DNA of 64,000 nucleotides from Kitasatospora indigofera (GTDB taxonomy: Bacteria > Actinomycetota > Actinomycetes > Streptomycetales > Streptomycetaceae): the NCBI RefSeq assembly GCF_014655955.1, contig NZ_BNBO01000026.1:57883-121882 (forward strand), in the 5' to 3' direction. The notes below the pieces were generated by a model. The model was given only the letters and a program-made list of their open reading frames with translations. It had not been told where the DNA came from and did no database searches. Position numbers and translations under genes: made by a program. Within the stretch, counting starts at the first letter, position 1; every line of letters begins with the position of its first letter. Shown one piece after another: positions 34,670 to 42,233 of the stretch.

Positions 34670-35299
34670 ATGCCCAGGGGAGTGACCAAGCGCCGCCCGC
34701 GCACCCGCGCCGCCCTGCTGGCGGCCGCACTGGAGGTCTTCGCCGAACACGGCTTCCACGCGGCCCCGATCGAGCAGATCTGCGAACGGGCCGGCTTCAC
34801 CCGGGGCGCGTTCTACTCGAACTTCAGCAGCAAGGAGGAGCTCTTCCTCGCACTGTTCGACGAGCACAGCGAACGGGTCGTCGCCCGGATCACCACCCTG
34901 GTCGACTCGATCAGCACCGAGAACCTCACGCTCCAGGGCCTGGTGGAGGTCCTCGCCGACATCGAACCCGCCGAGCGCGACTGGTACCTCGTCACCACCG
35001 AGTTCACCCTGTACGCCATCCGCGACCCGCAGGCCGGCTGGGCCCTCGCCCAACACGACGCCCGCCTGCGCGCGGAGATCGCCCGCTGCCTCACCGAGCA
35101 CCTGGCGCGGGCCGGCCGCACCCTCACCGTGGACGCCGACGAACTCGCCCGGCTGCTGATCGCGATCCGCGAGGGCGGGCTGGCGCAGAGCTACGTCGAG
35201 CCGGAGCAGCTCCCACCCGGCCAGCTCGAACGCCGCTTCCTCGTCCCCCTGTTGACCGCCCTCACCCGCGAACGGACGGGCCGGCCCGAGCCGGTCTGA
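34670..35299 (+). CDS. TetR family transcriptional regulator
   Basis: A 209-residue TetR regulator. The HTH is RAALLAAALEVFAEHGFHAAPIEQICERAGFTRGAFYSNFSSKEELFLALFDEH, which is textbook. The C-terminal ligand domain is all helical and unassigned. The ATG follows GGGAG by four bases. It is divergent from the class II aldolase and probably binds the palindrome at 34506-34521. Confidence 0.93.
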   Translation: MPRGVTKRRPRTRAALLAAALEVFAEHGFHAAPIEQICERAGFTRGAFYSNFSSKEELFLALFDEHSERVVARITTLVDSISTENLTLQGLVEVLADIEPAERDWYLVTTEFTLYAIRDPQAGWALAQHDARLRAEIARCLTEHLARAGRTLTVDADELARLLIAIREGGLAQSYVEPEQLPPGQLERRFLVPLLTALTRERTGRPEPV

Positions 35300-35435
35300 C
35301 GGCTGCCGTCCGGTCGTGCGGTCGTCCGGTCGTCCGGTCGTCCGCGGAGCCGGACGGGGGCGGCCGGGCCATCAAAGCGGCCGGGCCCCCGAAATCCCGT
35401 TGCCGACGGGAGTGTGCGCCGACGATCCTCCTGTC

Positions 35436-36011
35436 ATGGACCTTCCGCAGCAGGTGATCGAACTGGACGACCTGACCCTGCGCCGCTTCGACGGCGCGGC
35501 AGACCTCCCGGAGCTCTTCCGGGTGATCGAGGAGGCGCTGGAGCACCTGCGCCCGTGGATGCCCTGGATCGCCGAGCACAGCCGGGACAGGACGGCCGAG
35601 TTCCTGGCGCGCCGCGCGGAGCGCTGGGCGAGCGGCGAGGACCACACCTACGCGATCGTGCTGGACGGCGCGATCGTCGGCGCCTGCGGGCTGTTCCGGC
35701 GCGGCGACACCCCGGCGAACGGCCGTGAGATCGGCTACTGGCTGCACCCCGCCGCCACCGGCCGCGGGGTGGCCACCCGGGCCACCCGCGCCCTGGTCGA
35801 ACAGGCCTTCCGGCTCCCCGGCGTCGACTACGTCGAGGTCGTCCACGACGTGGCGAACCACGCCAGCGGCGCCGTCCCGGCCAGGCTCGGCTTCACCGAA
35901 CACCTCCGGCGCCCCGCCGAGCGGCTCGCCCCGGCCGACACCGGCGTGGACCGGATCTGGCGGATCACCCGCGAGCAGGCGAAGGCCCGGGCAGCCACCG
36001 AGGCCGGCTGA
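35436..36011 (+). CDS. GNAT family N-acetyltransferase (RimJ-like)
   Basis: A 191-residue acetyltransferase of the ribosomal-protein-alanine group. LTLRRFDGAADLPELFRVIEEALEHLRPWMPW is the typical N-terminus, and IGYWLHPAATGRGVATRATRALVEQAF carries the acetyl-CoA loop. ATG start chosen from the family N-terminus. It is convergent with the aminotransferase, with the 41-bp repeat array between them. The acceptor is unknown. Confidence 0.9.
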   Translation: MDLPQQVIELDDLTLRRFDGAADLPELFRVIEEALEHLRPWMPWIAEHSRDRTAEFLARRAERWASGEDHTYAIVLDGAIVGACGLFRRGDTPANGREIGYWLHPAATGRGVATRATRALVEQAFRLPGVDYVEVVHDVANHASGAVPARLGFTEHLRRPAERLAPADTGVDRIWRITREQAKARAATEAG

Positions 36012-36031
36012 CGGCCCGGGAGCGGAGCCGC

Positions 36032-36212
36032 ATGAAGACCGGTCGGTCCATCACGTCCCGCCCGGTCGAATATGACGATCGGTCGGTCCATTCCTGTCCG
36101 CGGCCACAGAATATGACGACCGGTCGGTCTGTTCACGTAGGAGCCAGCCGAATATGACGACCGATCGGTCCATTCGTCCCTGAGCCGACCGAATATGACG
36201 ACCGGTCGGTCC
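36032..36212. repeat. 41-bp iteron-like array, five units
   Basis: A core starting GAATATGACGACCGGTCGGT and ending CCATTC occurs at 36068, 36109, 36150 and 36191, exactly 41 bp apart, and a fifth partial copy sits 40 bp before the first. Between cores the 15-base spacers differ in sequence but not in length. Each core holds GACCGGTC or a near palindrome. The 41-bp step puts cores on about the same helix face. It lies between two convergent genes, so it is not a promoter. The period is not a multiple of three, so it is not a protein repeat. Confidence 0.85.
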
Positions 36213-36240
36213 GCGCCCCGGCGACCCGCCCCCGGACGGG

Positions 36241-37374
36241 TCAGCGGCGTTCGCGCAGCCAGCGAGCGAAGGCCTCCAGCCCGTCCTGCGGGTCGGCGCG
36301 GCCCACGCCGATGCGGAAGCGGTCCGTGGGCGTGGGGGTGAGTTCGGACCGGTAGATGCCGGAAGGCAGCAGCAGCACGCCGGCCTCCTCCACCAGGCGG
36401 GCGCAGAACTCCTCGACGCCGTCCTCGCCGAGGTAGCGCGGGTAGGCCACACAGCCGCCGTCCGGGGCACGCCACTCGAACAGGTCGGCGAACTCGGCGA
36501 AGAAGGCGTCGAAGAGCGGCAGGTTGGCGGCGACCAGGGCCCGGTTGCGGGCCAGGATCGTCCCGCTCGCCTTCAGCGCGATCCGGGCCAGCACCTCGCT
36601 CGGGGCGGAGTTGCAGATCGTCGTGTAATGCTTGGCGCGCTCCAGGCGGGAGCGCAACTCGCGGTCGCGGCAGGTGATCCAGCCGATCCGCAGGCCCGGG
36701 AGCCCGAGCGACTTCGAGGTCACGTTCAGCGAGAGGGCACGCTCCGAGAGGTCCGCCGCGTTCGGCAGGGTGCGGGCCGGGTCGCGCTCCAGGCCGCGGT
36801 AGACCTCGTCGCTGAACAGGTGGATACCGCGTTCGTCGCACAGCCGGACCAGCGCGCCGAACTCGTCGGCGCCGAGGAGCTTCCCGGTCGGGTTGTTGGG
36901 GAAGTTGACGGAGACCACCCGGGTGTTCGGCCGGATGGCCGCGCGGACCTGGTCCAGGTCCAGCGCCCAGTCCCGCGCCGGGTCGAGGGCCACGCCGGTG
37001 ACCTCGCACAGCGCCATCGGCACCGTCTCGGCCGCCTGGTAGTTGGGGGTCAGCACCACCGCGTGGTCGCCGGGGCCGAGCAGCACGTTCATCGCGAGGT
37101 AGAGGGCCTCCTCCGCACCCGCGAAGCAGATCACGTCGTCGGCCCCGGCGTTCCGGTAGCCGGCCGCGATCGCCTCGCGCAGGCCCGGGTCGCCGAAGGT
37201 CTCGGTGTAGCCGAGGGACAGGTTCTCGAAGGCCTCGCGGTCCTCGTCGTCGGCCAGCGCGAGCAGTCCGGACAACGTCATCGTCTGCGCGTCGGAGGCG
37301 GTGAGGTGGTGGCGGGCGGTGAACTCCCAGCGGGAGAAGTAGGTTTCCAGGCGGAAGTCCGGCAGTCGGGTCAC
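36241..37374 (-). CDS. PLP-dependent aminotransferase class I/II
   Basis: A 377-residue fold-type I aminotransferase. Key places are the VSVNFPNNPTGKLL stretch, FSDEVYRGLE with the PLP-pyridine Asp, and TSKSLGLPGLRIGW with the Schiff-base Lys in SKSLGL. N-terminal LSLGYTETFGDPGLREAIAAGYRN is typical of the capreomycidine-synthase-like and aspartate-type groups. GTG start with AAGGAC eight bases upstream, overlapping the PAS/HTH regulator stop by 4 bp. The substrate is unknown; the regulator family controls amino-acid use in other bacteria. Confidence 0.9.
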   Translation of the reverse strand: MTRLPDFRLETYFSRWEFTARHHLTASDAQTMTLSGLLALADDEDREAFENLSLGYTETFGDPGLREAIAAGYRNAGADDVICFAGAEEALYLAMNVLLGPGDHAVVLTPNYQAAETVPMALCEVTGVALDPARDWALDLDQVRAAIRPNTRVVSVNFPNNPTGKLLGADEFGALVRLCDERGIHLFSDEVYRGLERDPARTLPNAADLSERALSLNVTSKSLGLPGLRIGWITCRDRELRSRLERAKHYTTICNSAPSEVLARIALKASGTILARNRALVAANLPLFDAFFAEFADLFEWRAPDGGCVAYPRYLGEDGVEEFCARLVEEAGVLLLPSGIYRSELTPTPTDRFRIGVGRADPQDGLEAFARWLRERR

Positions 37375-38015
37375 GGGCTGGTCCTTCGGTCGCGATGTTC
37401 GGCGAGCAGGGCGTAGACGGTCGAGCGGGAGACCTTCAGGGCCGCGGCGACCACCGGCGTCGCGCGGCGCACCGCGAACACGCCGGCCTCGTCGAGCCGT
37501 CCGACCACGGCGAGGCGGTCCTCCCGCCCGAACCGCTCGACCCGCCGCCCGGACTCCCGTACGTAGCTGCCCACGGTGTGCTGGACGCGGTCCACCCAGT
37601 CCTGTTCGAACAGCGGCTCCGGCCGCTGGACGGTGGGGGCCGCGAAGCCCGCCAGGACGGCGGCCGCCTCCTCCAGCGGCGTGCGGTCGAGGTTGATGCA
37701 GAGCACCGCCGAGGGCTCGCCCCCGGGATCGCGCAGGACCGCGCTGACCGAGGACAGCCGCCGCCCGTCCGCCAGCACCTTGAGGTAGGGCCCGTAGACG
37801 TCCTGCTTCGCCTGATCGAGCGCGTCCAGCTCGCCCAGCAGGGACGGATCACCGTGCTGCCGGGCGGTCATCGGGTTCCAGATGCCGAGCACCCGGTCGG
37901 TCCGCGGGTCGTGCAGGACCACCTCCGCGTACGGTCCGAGCAGCAGGACGACGGCCTGGCACACCGGGGCCCACATCCGGACGCGCGGATCCTGTCCCAC
38001 CTCTGCATCTGCCAT
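37371..38015 (-). CDS. YheO/DauR-like PAS_6-HTH transcriptional regulator
   Basis: A 214-residue regulator. Residues 10-115 are a YheO-like PAS_6 domain (VVLLLGPYAEVVLHDPRTDRVLGIWNPMT, then LRDPGGEPSAVLCINLD). The C-terminal HTH_22 region reads DEAGVFAVRRATPVVAAALKVSRSTVYALLAEHR. Members such as DauR sense metabolites. It is translated ahead of the aminotransferase with a 4-bp overlap, so the pair is one unit. Its promoter and two operators lie at 38020-38051, and the message seems to begin at the ATG. Confidence 0.88.
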   Translation of the reverse strand: MADAEVGQDPRVRMWAPVCQAVVLLLGPYAEVVLHDPRTDRVLGIWNPMTARQHGDPSLLGELDALDQAKQDVYGPYLKVLADGRRLSSVSAVLRDPGGEPSAVLCINLDRTPLEEAAAVLAGFAAPTVQRPEPLFEQDWVDRVQHTVGSYVRESGRRVERFGREDRLAVVGRLDEAGVFAVRRATPVVAAALKVSRSTVYALLAEHRDRRTSP

Positions 38016-38019
38016 GTTC

Positions 38020-38051
38020 GGACTGTACGTCCAGATCGGACGAACTGTCCA
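38020..38051 (-). promoter_or_regulatory. leaderless promoter with twin GGAC-N5-GTCC operators
   Basis: On the minus strand -35 TGGACA (38046-38051) is followed by 18 bases and -10 TACAGT (38022-38027), whose end is six bases before the ATG at 38015, so transcription should begin at the start codon. GGACTGTACGTCC (38020-38032) and GGACGAACTGTCC (38038-38050) are GGAC-N5-GTCC sites 18 bp apart, covering the -10 and the -35. Autorepression by the PAS/HTH protein is the simple reading. Confidence 0.5.
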
Positions 38052-38209
38052 GGCGTACGGTGGCCGGCGCCCGCGAGCGGGTCGGGCGCCCCCGGCCGTG
38101 GCGCGGGCCGGTGCCCCGGCCCCGGCGCGGCCGGGTGCCCGAATGCGGGGGGCAGGTGCCCGAACGCGGGGGCGGGGTGCCGACCGCCGGGGGCGCCGGT
38201 CCGCGGCGC

Positions 38210-39043
38210 TCAGCCGAAGCGGCCGTTGACGTAGTCGGAGGTGCGCTGGTCCACCGGGGTGCTGAACATCGCCTCGGTCGGGCCGTGCTCGACGATCGCG
38301 CCCGGGGTGCCCTGCTCGGCCAGGAAGAACGCGCACTGGTCGGAGACCCGCTGGGCCTGCTGCATGTTGTGGGTGACGATCACGATCGTCACCTCGTGGA
38401 CCAGCTCGCGAACGGTCTGCTCGATCCGGCGGGTGGAGGTCGGGTCGAGGGCCGAGCACGGCTCGTCCATCAGCAGGATCTTCGGGCGGACGGCGAGCGA
38501 CCGGGCGATGCAGAGCCGCTGCTGCTGGCCGCCGGAGAGCGCGCCGCCGGGCTGGCGCAGCCGGTCCTGGACCTCGCGCCACAGGCCCGCCTTGGTCAGG
38601 CACTCCTCGACCAGCTGGTCCTTCTCCGGGCGGCTCGCCCGGACCCCGGTGAGCTTGAGGCCCGCCACCACGTTGTCGTAGATGCTCATCGCGGGGAACG
38701 GGTTGGGCTTCTGGAAGACCATGCCGATGTCCCGGCGGGCGGCGGTGAGGCGGCGTTCCGGGGCGTAGATGTCGGCGCCGTCCAGCAGCACCTCGCCCGC
38801 GAGGGTGGCGCCCGGGATCAGCTCGTGCATCCGGTTGAGGATCCGCAGGAAGGTCGACTTGCCGCAGCCGGACGGGCCGATCAGTGCGGTGACCTGCCCG
38901 GCGGGCATCAGCAGCGAAACCTGCTCCAGGACCTTGCGGTCGCCGAACCAGGCCGATACGGCCCGGGCGTCGAGGGTGCCCGCGGTGCCGGCCGGGCGGG
39001 CCAGGACGGTGGGCGGGACGGCCGTGGTGTCGAGGCTGGTCAC
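38210..39043 (-). CDS. pstB: phosphate-type ABC transporter ATP-binding protein PstB
   Basis: A 277-residue ATPase. Walker A GPSGCGKSTF, the PstB-typical LRILNRMHELIPGA and MVFQKPNPFPAMSIYDNVVAGLK, the signature ALSGGQQQRL, Walker B ILLMDEPCSALDP and H-loop VTHNM are all present. PstB powers the PstC/PstA permeases. Those lie 12 kb upstream on the same strand (50935-51939 and 47993-50938), with surface-protein genes between. Start GTG 39043. It may be a second phosphate-type system rather than the housekeeping Pst. Confidence 0.93.
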   Translation of the reverse strand: MTSLDTTAVPPTVLARPAGTAGTLDARAVSAWFGDRKVLEQVSLLMPAGQVTALIGPSGCGKSTFLRILNRMHELIPGATLAGEVLLDGADIYAPERRLTAARRDIGMVFQKPNPFPAMSIYDNVVAGLKLTGVRASRPEKDQLVEECLTKAGLWREVQDRLRQPGGALSGGQQQRLCIARSLAVRPKILLMDEPCSALDPTSTRRIEQTVRELVHEVTIVIVTHNMQQAQRVSDQCAFFLAEQGTPGAIVEHGPTEAMFSTPVDQRTSDYVNGRFG

Positions 39044-39099
39044 GGGACGGCCCCTTTCGTGGTGGTGACGGTTGACCGGCGGACGGGCAAAACGGGCCG

Positions 39100-39245
39100 G
39101 GCGGACGGTGCGGACGGTGCGGGCGGTGCGGGCGGTGCGGGCGGGGCGATCAGGGCCGGACGGTCGCCGCCGGACGGTCGGGGCCGGACGGTCGGGGCCG
39201 GACGGTCAGGCGGGGCGGTCAGGCGGGGCGGTCAGGCGGGGCGGT
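39100..39245. repeat. short GC-rich tandem repeats upstream of pstB
   Basis: CAGGCGGGGCGGT is repeated three times at 39207-39245, and CCGGACGGTCGGGG twice at 39170-39197, after a run of GCGGGCGGT-like units. It fills the gap between the sortase-like gene and pstB. Confidence 0.75.
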
Positions 39246-40180
39246 CAGACCAGGTTCGGCAGCAGGCGGGCCACCTGGTCGGCCACCGCGAGGGCGAGTG
39301 CGGTCAGCACCGGTACCCCGACGATCCAGGCCTGCCGCCGCCCCCAGCGCGACCAGGCCATCGCGAGCGCGACCGCGCCGAGCAGCAGCCCCTCCCCCCA
39401 GAGCACCAGCGGGATCCAGGCCGCGTCCTCGGTGCCCATGGCCTGCTCGGCGGCCGGCAGCGCGCCCGGGGTCAACGGGCGGGCGTTGGCCGGCACGACG
39501 TCGGTGATCAGGTCCGCGTCGACCAGCAGCACCCCGGACGGGGCGTACCTCGCGCCGCTGCCGGTGACCAGCGCGATCCGGCCGGCGCCGTCGGCGGGCA
39601 CCGGCGGCACCGGGTCGCCCGCGCGCCGAAGGCCCAGCACCCGGTAGGTGTGGGTGCCCTGCCCGGTGGTGACGGTGAAGGTCTCGCCCCCGCGGAGGTT
39701 GCCCAGCACGCCGAACGGGCCGCCGAACCCGGCCTGCCGGCCGAGCAGCACGCTGGTGCCGGCCTGACCGGGCATCGGGCTGTCCCTGCGGTGGCCGGGG
39801 CCCTGCGCGAGCACTCCCCCGGTGGTGCCCTCCCGGATCACCTCGCGCAGGCCGAGCTGCGGGATCTCCAGCAGGGCGACCGGGGTCCCGAGCCGCACCG
39901 GTCTGCCGTCCTTGTCGAGCTGGCCGACCGGGGCGGTGCCCATCGCGAGGGTCTGCCGCAGCTCCGCGTAGCCGGTCTCGTGGTCGCGCAGGTGCCGGAG
40001 CCCGCCGAGCGGGCCGAGGTCGAGCAGCAGGCCGAGCAGCAGGGCCGCCACGATGGCCAGCCCGGCGCCGAGCGCCTGCGGACCGTCCGGACGGAGGCGG
40101 GCCCGGGTGGGCGGCGCGGCCGCCGGCGGCCGGGCCGACGGGGCCGCGGCCGGCGCCGGGGGGAGTTCGGTGACGGTCAT
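39245..40180 (-). CDS. sortase-fold protein without catalytic Cys and His (pseudosortase)
   Basis: A 311-residue membrane protein. A TM segment lies at about 36-55 and two more near 255-275 and 285-303. Between them is a class E-like sortase domain: ALLEIPQLGLREVIREGTT, QGPGHRRDSPMPGQAGTS, then LLGRQAGFGGPF, where active sortases read AGHR (His becomes Arg148), and ALVTGSGARYAP, where they read TLTTC (Cys becomes Gly207). Only the Arg211 equivalent remains. So it cannot be a transpeptidase and may hold or present the neighbouring surface proteins. The ATG overlaps the DUF916 gene stop by 4 bp. Confidence 0.8.
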   Translation of the reverse strand: MTVTELPPAPAAAPSARPPAAAPPTRARLRPDGPQALGAGLAIVAALLLGLLLDLGPLGGLRHLRDHETGYAELRQTLAMGTAPVGQLDKDGRPVRLGTPVALLEIPQLGLREVIREGTTGGVLAQGPGHRRDSPMPGQAGTSVLLGRQAGFGGPFGVLGNLRGGETFTVTTGQGTHTYRVLGLRRAGDPVPPVPADGAGRIALVTGSGARYAPSGVLLVDADLITDVVPANARPLTPGALPAAEQAMGTEDAAWIPLVLWGEGLLLGAVALAMAWSRWGRRQAWIVGVPVLTALALAVADQVARLLPNLV

Positions 40181-42102
40181 TCGGCGGCCTCCGGGGCCGG
40201 GCGGCGGCGCCACCGGCGGGCGTACGGCAGGGCGGCCCGGCCGAGCAGCAGCGCTCCGGCGCCGACGGCCAGCAGCGAGAACCACGGGGTTCCGGACGGG
40301 CGGGGCGCGGCCGCCACCGCCGCCGGGGCGGGCGGGGAAGCGGCCGGAGGGGCCGGTTCGGCCGCCGCCGCGGCGTCGTGGATCAGACCCTCGGGGGCCA
40401 CCGTGACGGCCTGCCAGGTGGTGGGGGTGGTGAAGGTGAGAACCCCGGTGAAGTCCCGGTGCGAGATCGGGCTGACCTTGCCCCGGCAGCTGGCGGTGAT
40501 GGTGTAGGCACCGGTCAGCCGACCCGTGCCGCTACGGGTGGCGACCACCCGCAGGGTGTTGCTGAGCGGCAGCACGTACCCGCCGTTGGCGGCCGTCCGG
40601 TAGACCGAGGCGGCCACCGTGCCGGTGAGCGGGGCGCCCTCGGCCGGGAAGCCCTCGCCGGTGATCCGGACGGCCAGGTAGTCGGCCGCCGGGTCGGGGC
40701 ACTGGCCCGAGCTGAGCAGGTCGAGGGCGTCGTCGTCGCGGCCGGTCGCGTAGTCGAAGGCCAGCGTGCCCACCGGCTCGGCGGCGGACGCGCCGGGGGC
40801 GAACGGGAGTTGGCAGAGCACCAGCGCGGCGAGCAGCAGCGTCGTGGCGGTGACCACCGCACCGGCGCCGGACGACGGAGCCGACGACGGGCCCGACGAC
40901 GGGCCGGCCCCGGACGACGGACCCGACGACGGGCCGGCCCCGGCCGCGACCGGCGCCCCGGCGGGGCCGACGGGCTGGGAGCCCACGGGCGGCTCGGCCG
41001 GGCCCACGGGCGGGAAACCGGCGGGCGGGAACCCGGCGGGCGGCAGGCCGGCGGGCGTCCCGTGGCGTCGGCTCCACCACCAGCCGCCGAGCAGCCCGAG
41101 CGGCACCAGGAGGGCCAGCAGCGCCCAGGGGATGCTGGCGAAGCGCCGCTTGTCGACGCTGCTGGAGAGCGCCGGGTCCTTGTCCCCCGCGATCGGCAGC
41201 GGGTCGACGGTGATCCCGGCGGTGGACCAGAGCGTCGGGTACGACCCGGCCACGTCCACCCGGTGGTGCACCACGTTGCCGGGCAGCAGTTCCTGGAGGT
41301 CGGCGGGCGCGTCACCGGTGGCGATGGTGCCGAGGACGTTGGCGACCCGGACGGCCTGCTTGCCGCCCAGCCGGACGTTGCCGGTGTTGCGGACCGACCA
41401 GCTGATGGTGGTGTGCCCGGTGGAGAGCGGGTTCAGGCTGGGGTGGTAGGCCGCGTGGGCGTCCTCCACCTTGAGCTCGGCCCGCAGCTCGCCGGAGACC
41501 CGGATGTTGATCCGGGCGCCGACCCGCTGGTCGACCGTCACGGCGTTGCCCTGGGCGTCCTTGCTCTCGCCGCGCAGGGAGGCGACGATCCCGGCGGGGT
41601 GGTCGCCGGGCGGGGCGTCGGCGGGGACGGCCAGGGTGAAGGGGACGATGTGGCGGCTGCGGGCCGGCAGGTCGACGGTGGCGACGGCGGTCCGCAGCCA
41701 GCTGCCGGCCTGGGTGGAGGCGGTGCCCTCGGGCAGCACGTCGTAGCCGCCGGTGTCGGTGTTGAAGGCGTCGGCGGGGTAGATCCGCAGGGTCAGCGGC
41801 TGCTCGCTGTAGTTCCAGACCGCGACGTTGTCCTTGAGGAGGGCGCCGGGGGTGACGCCGTAGCTGAAGGTGCCCCGGGTGTCCGGTCCGGTCTCGCTCG
41901 CGGGCTGGATGCCGAAGGTCTGCACGGCGGCGGGGCCGCCGGCCGCCGGTGCCGGAGCAGTCGGCGCGGGCCCGGCCGGTGCCGGGGCGGCCGATGCGGG
42001 AGCGACCGGCGCCGGAGCGGCCGGCGGGTCGTCGGCGAACGCGGGACCGCCGGCCAGCAGCAGTGCCGCCAGGGCGGGTACCAGGAGCCATCGGTGCTGC
42101 AT
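40177..42102 (-). CDS. DUF916 (WxL-interacting type) protein with extra C-terminal domain
   Basis: A 641-residue exported membrane protein. Signal peptide to about residue 23; then a Pro/Ala-rich stretch; then a DUF916-type domain (QPASETGPDTRGTFSYGVTPG, VPFTLAVPADAPPGDHPAGIVAS, VRVSG-like region) up to a TM at about 325-345. A Pro/Gly/Ser linker leads to a second hydrophobic stretch (VVTATTLLLAALVLCQLPF) with a signal-like end, and then a roughly 140-residue domain similar to the N-terminal domain of the next upstream gene, and a last TM. It looks like two exported proteins fused. DUF916 proteins work with WxL proteins in Firmicutes. Confidence 0.75.
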   Translation of the reverse strand: MQHRWLLVPALAALLLAGGPAFADDPPAAPAPVAPASAAPAPAGPAPTAPAPAAGGPAAVQTFGIQPASETGPDTRGTFSYGVTPGALLKDNVAVWNYSEQPLTLRIYPADAFNTDTGGYDVLPEGTASTQAGSWLRTAVATVDLPARSRHIVPFTLAVPADAPPGDHPAGIVASLRGESKDAQGNAVTVDQRVGARINIRVSGELRAELKVEDAHAAYHPSLNPLSTGHTTISWSVRNTGNVRLGGKQAVRVANVLGTIATGDAPADLQELLPGNVVHHRVDVAGSYPTLWSTAGITVDPLPIAGDKDPALSSSVDKRRFASIPWALLALLVPLGLLGGWWWSRRHGTPAGLPPAGFPPAGFPPVGPAEPPVGSQPVGPAGAPVAAGAGPSSGPSSGAGPSSGPSSAPSSGAGAVVTATTLLLAALVLCQLPFAPGASAAEPVGTLAFDYATGRDDDALDLLSSGQCPDPAADYLAVRITGEGFPAEGAPLTGTVAASVYRTAANGGYVLPLSNTLRVVATRSGTGRLTGAYTITASCRGKVSPISHRDFTGVLTFTTPTTWQAVTVAPEGLIHDAAAAAEPAPPAASPPAPAAVAAAPRPSGTPWFSLLAVGAGALLLGRAALPYARRWRRRPAPEAAE

Positions 42103-42210
42103 GGTGGCGTCATCCTCGTTTGCGGGAAGGTGAGTTGGAGCACGACCGCCGGACCGTCCGGGCTCAGGCGAATGTCGCCCGGACGGTCCGGCCGCCGCAT
42201 GACGGCCTGA

Positions 42211-42231
42211 CCGGTCCCCGGTGGGGACCGG
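42211..42231 (-). terminator. hairpin between WxL-like and DUF916 genes
   Basis: CCGGTCCCC and GGGGACCGG form a perfect nine-pair stem around GGT, three bases after the stop of the Ig/WxL-like gene. It may cut expression of the genes below rather than stop it fully. Confidence 0.6.
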
Positions 42232-42233
42232 CG

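Noticed and set aside
36032..36212. CRISPR array
   Set aside because: Repeats are imperfect, spacers only about 15 bases, and no cas genes are near.
39245..40180. Active class E sortase
   Set aside because: The catalytic Cys and His positions are Gly and Arg.
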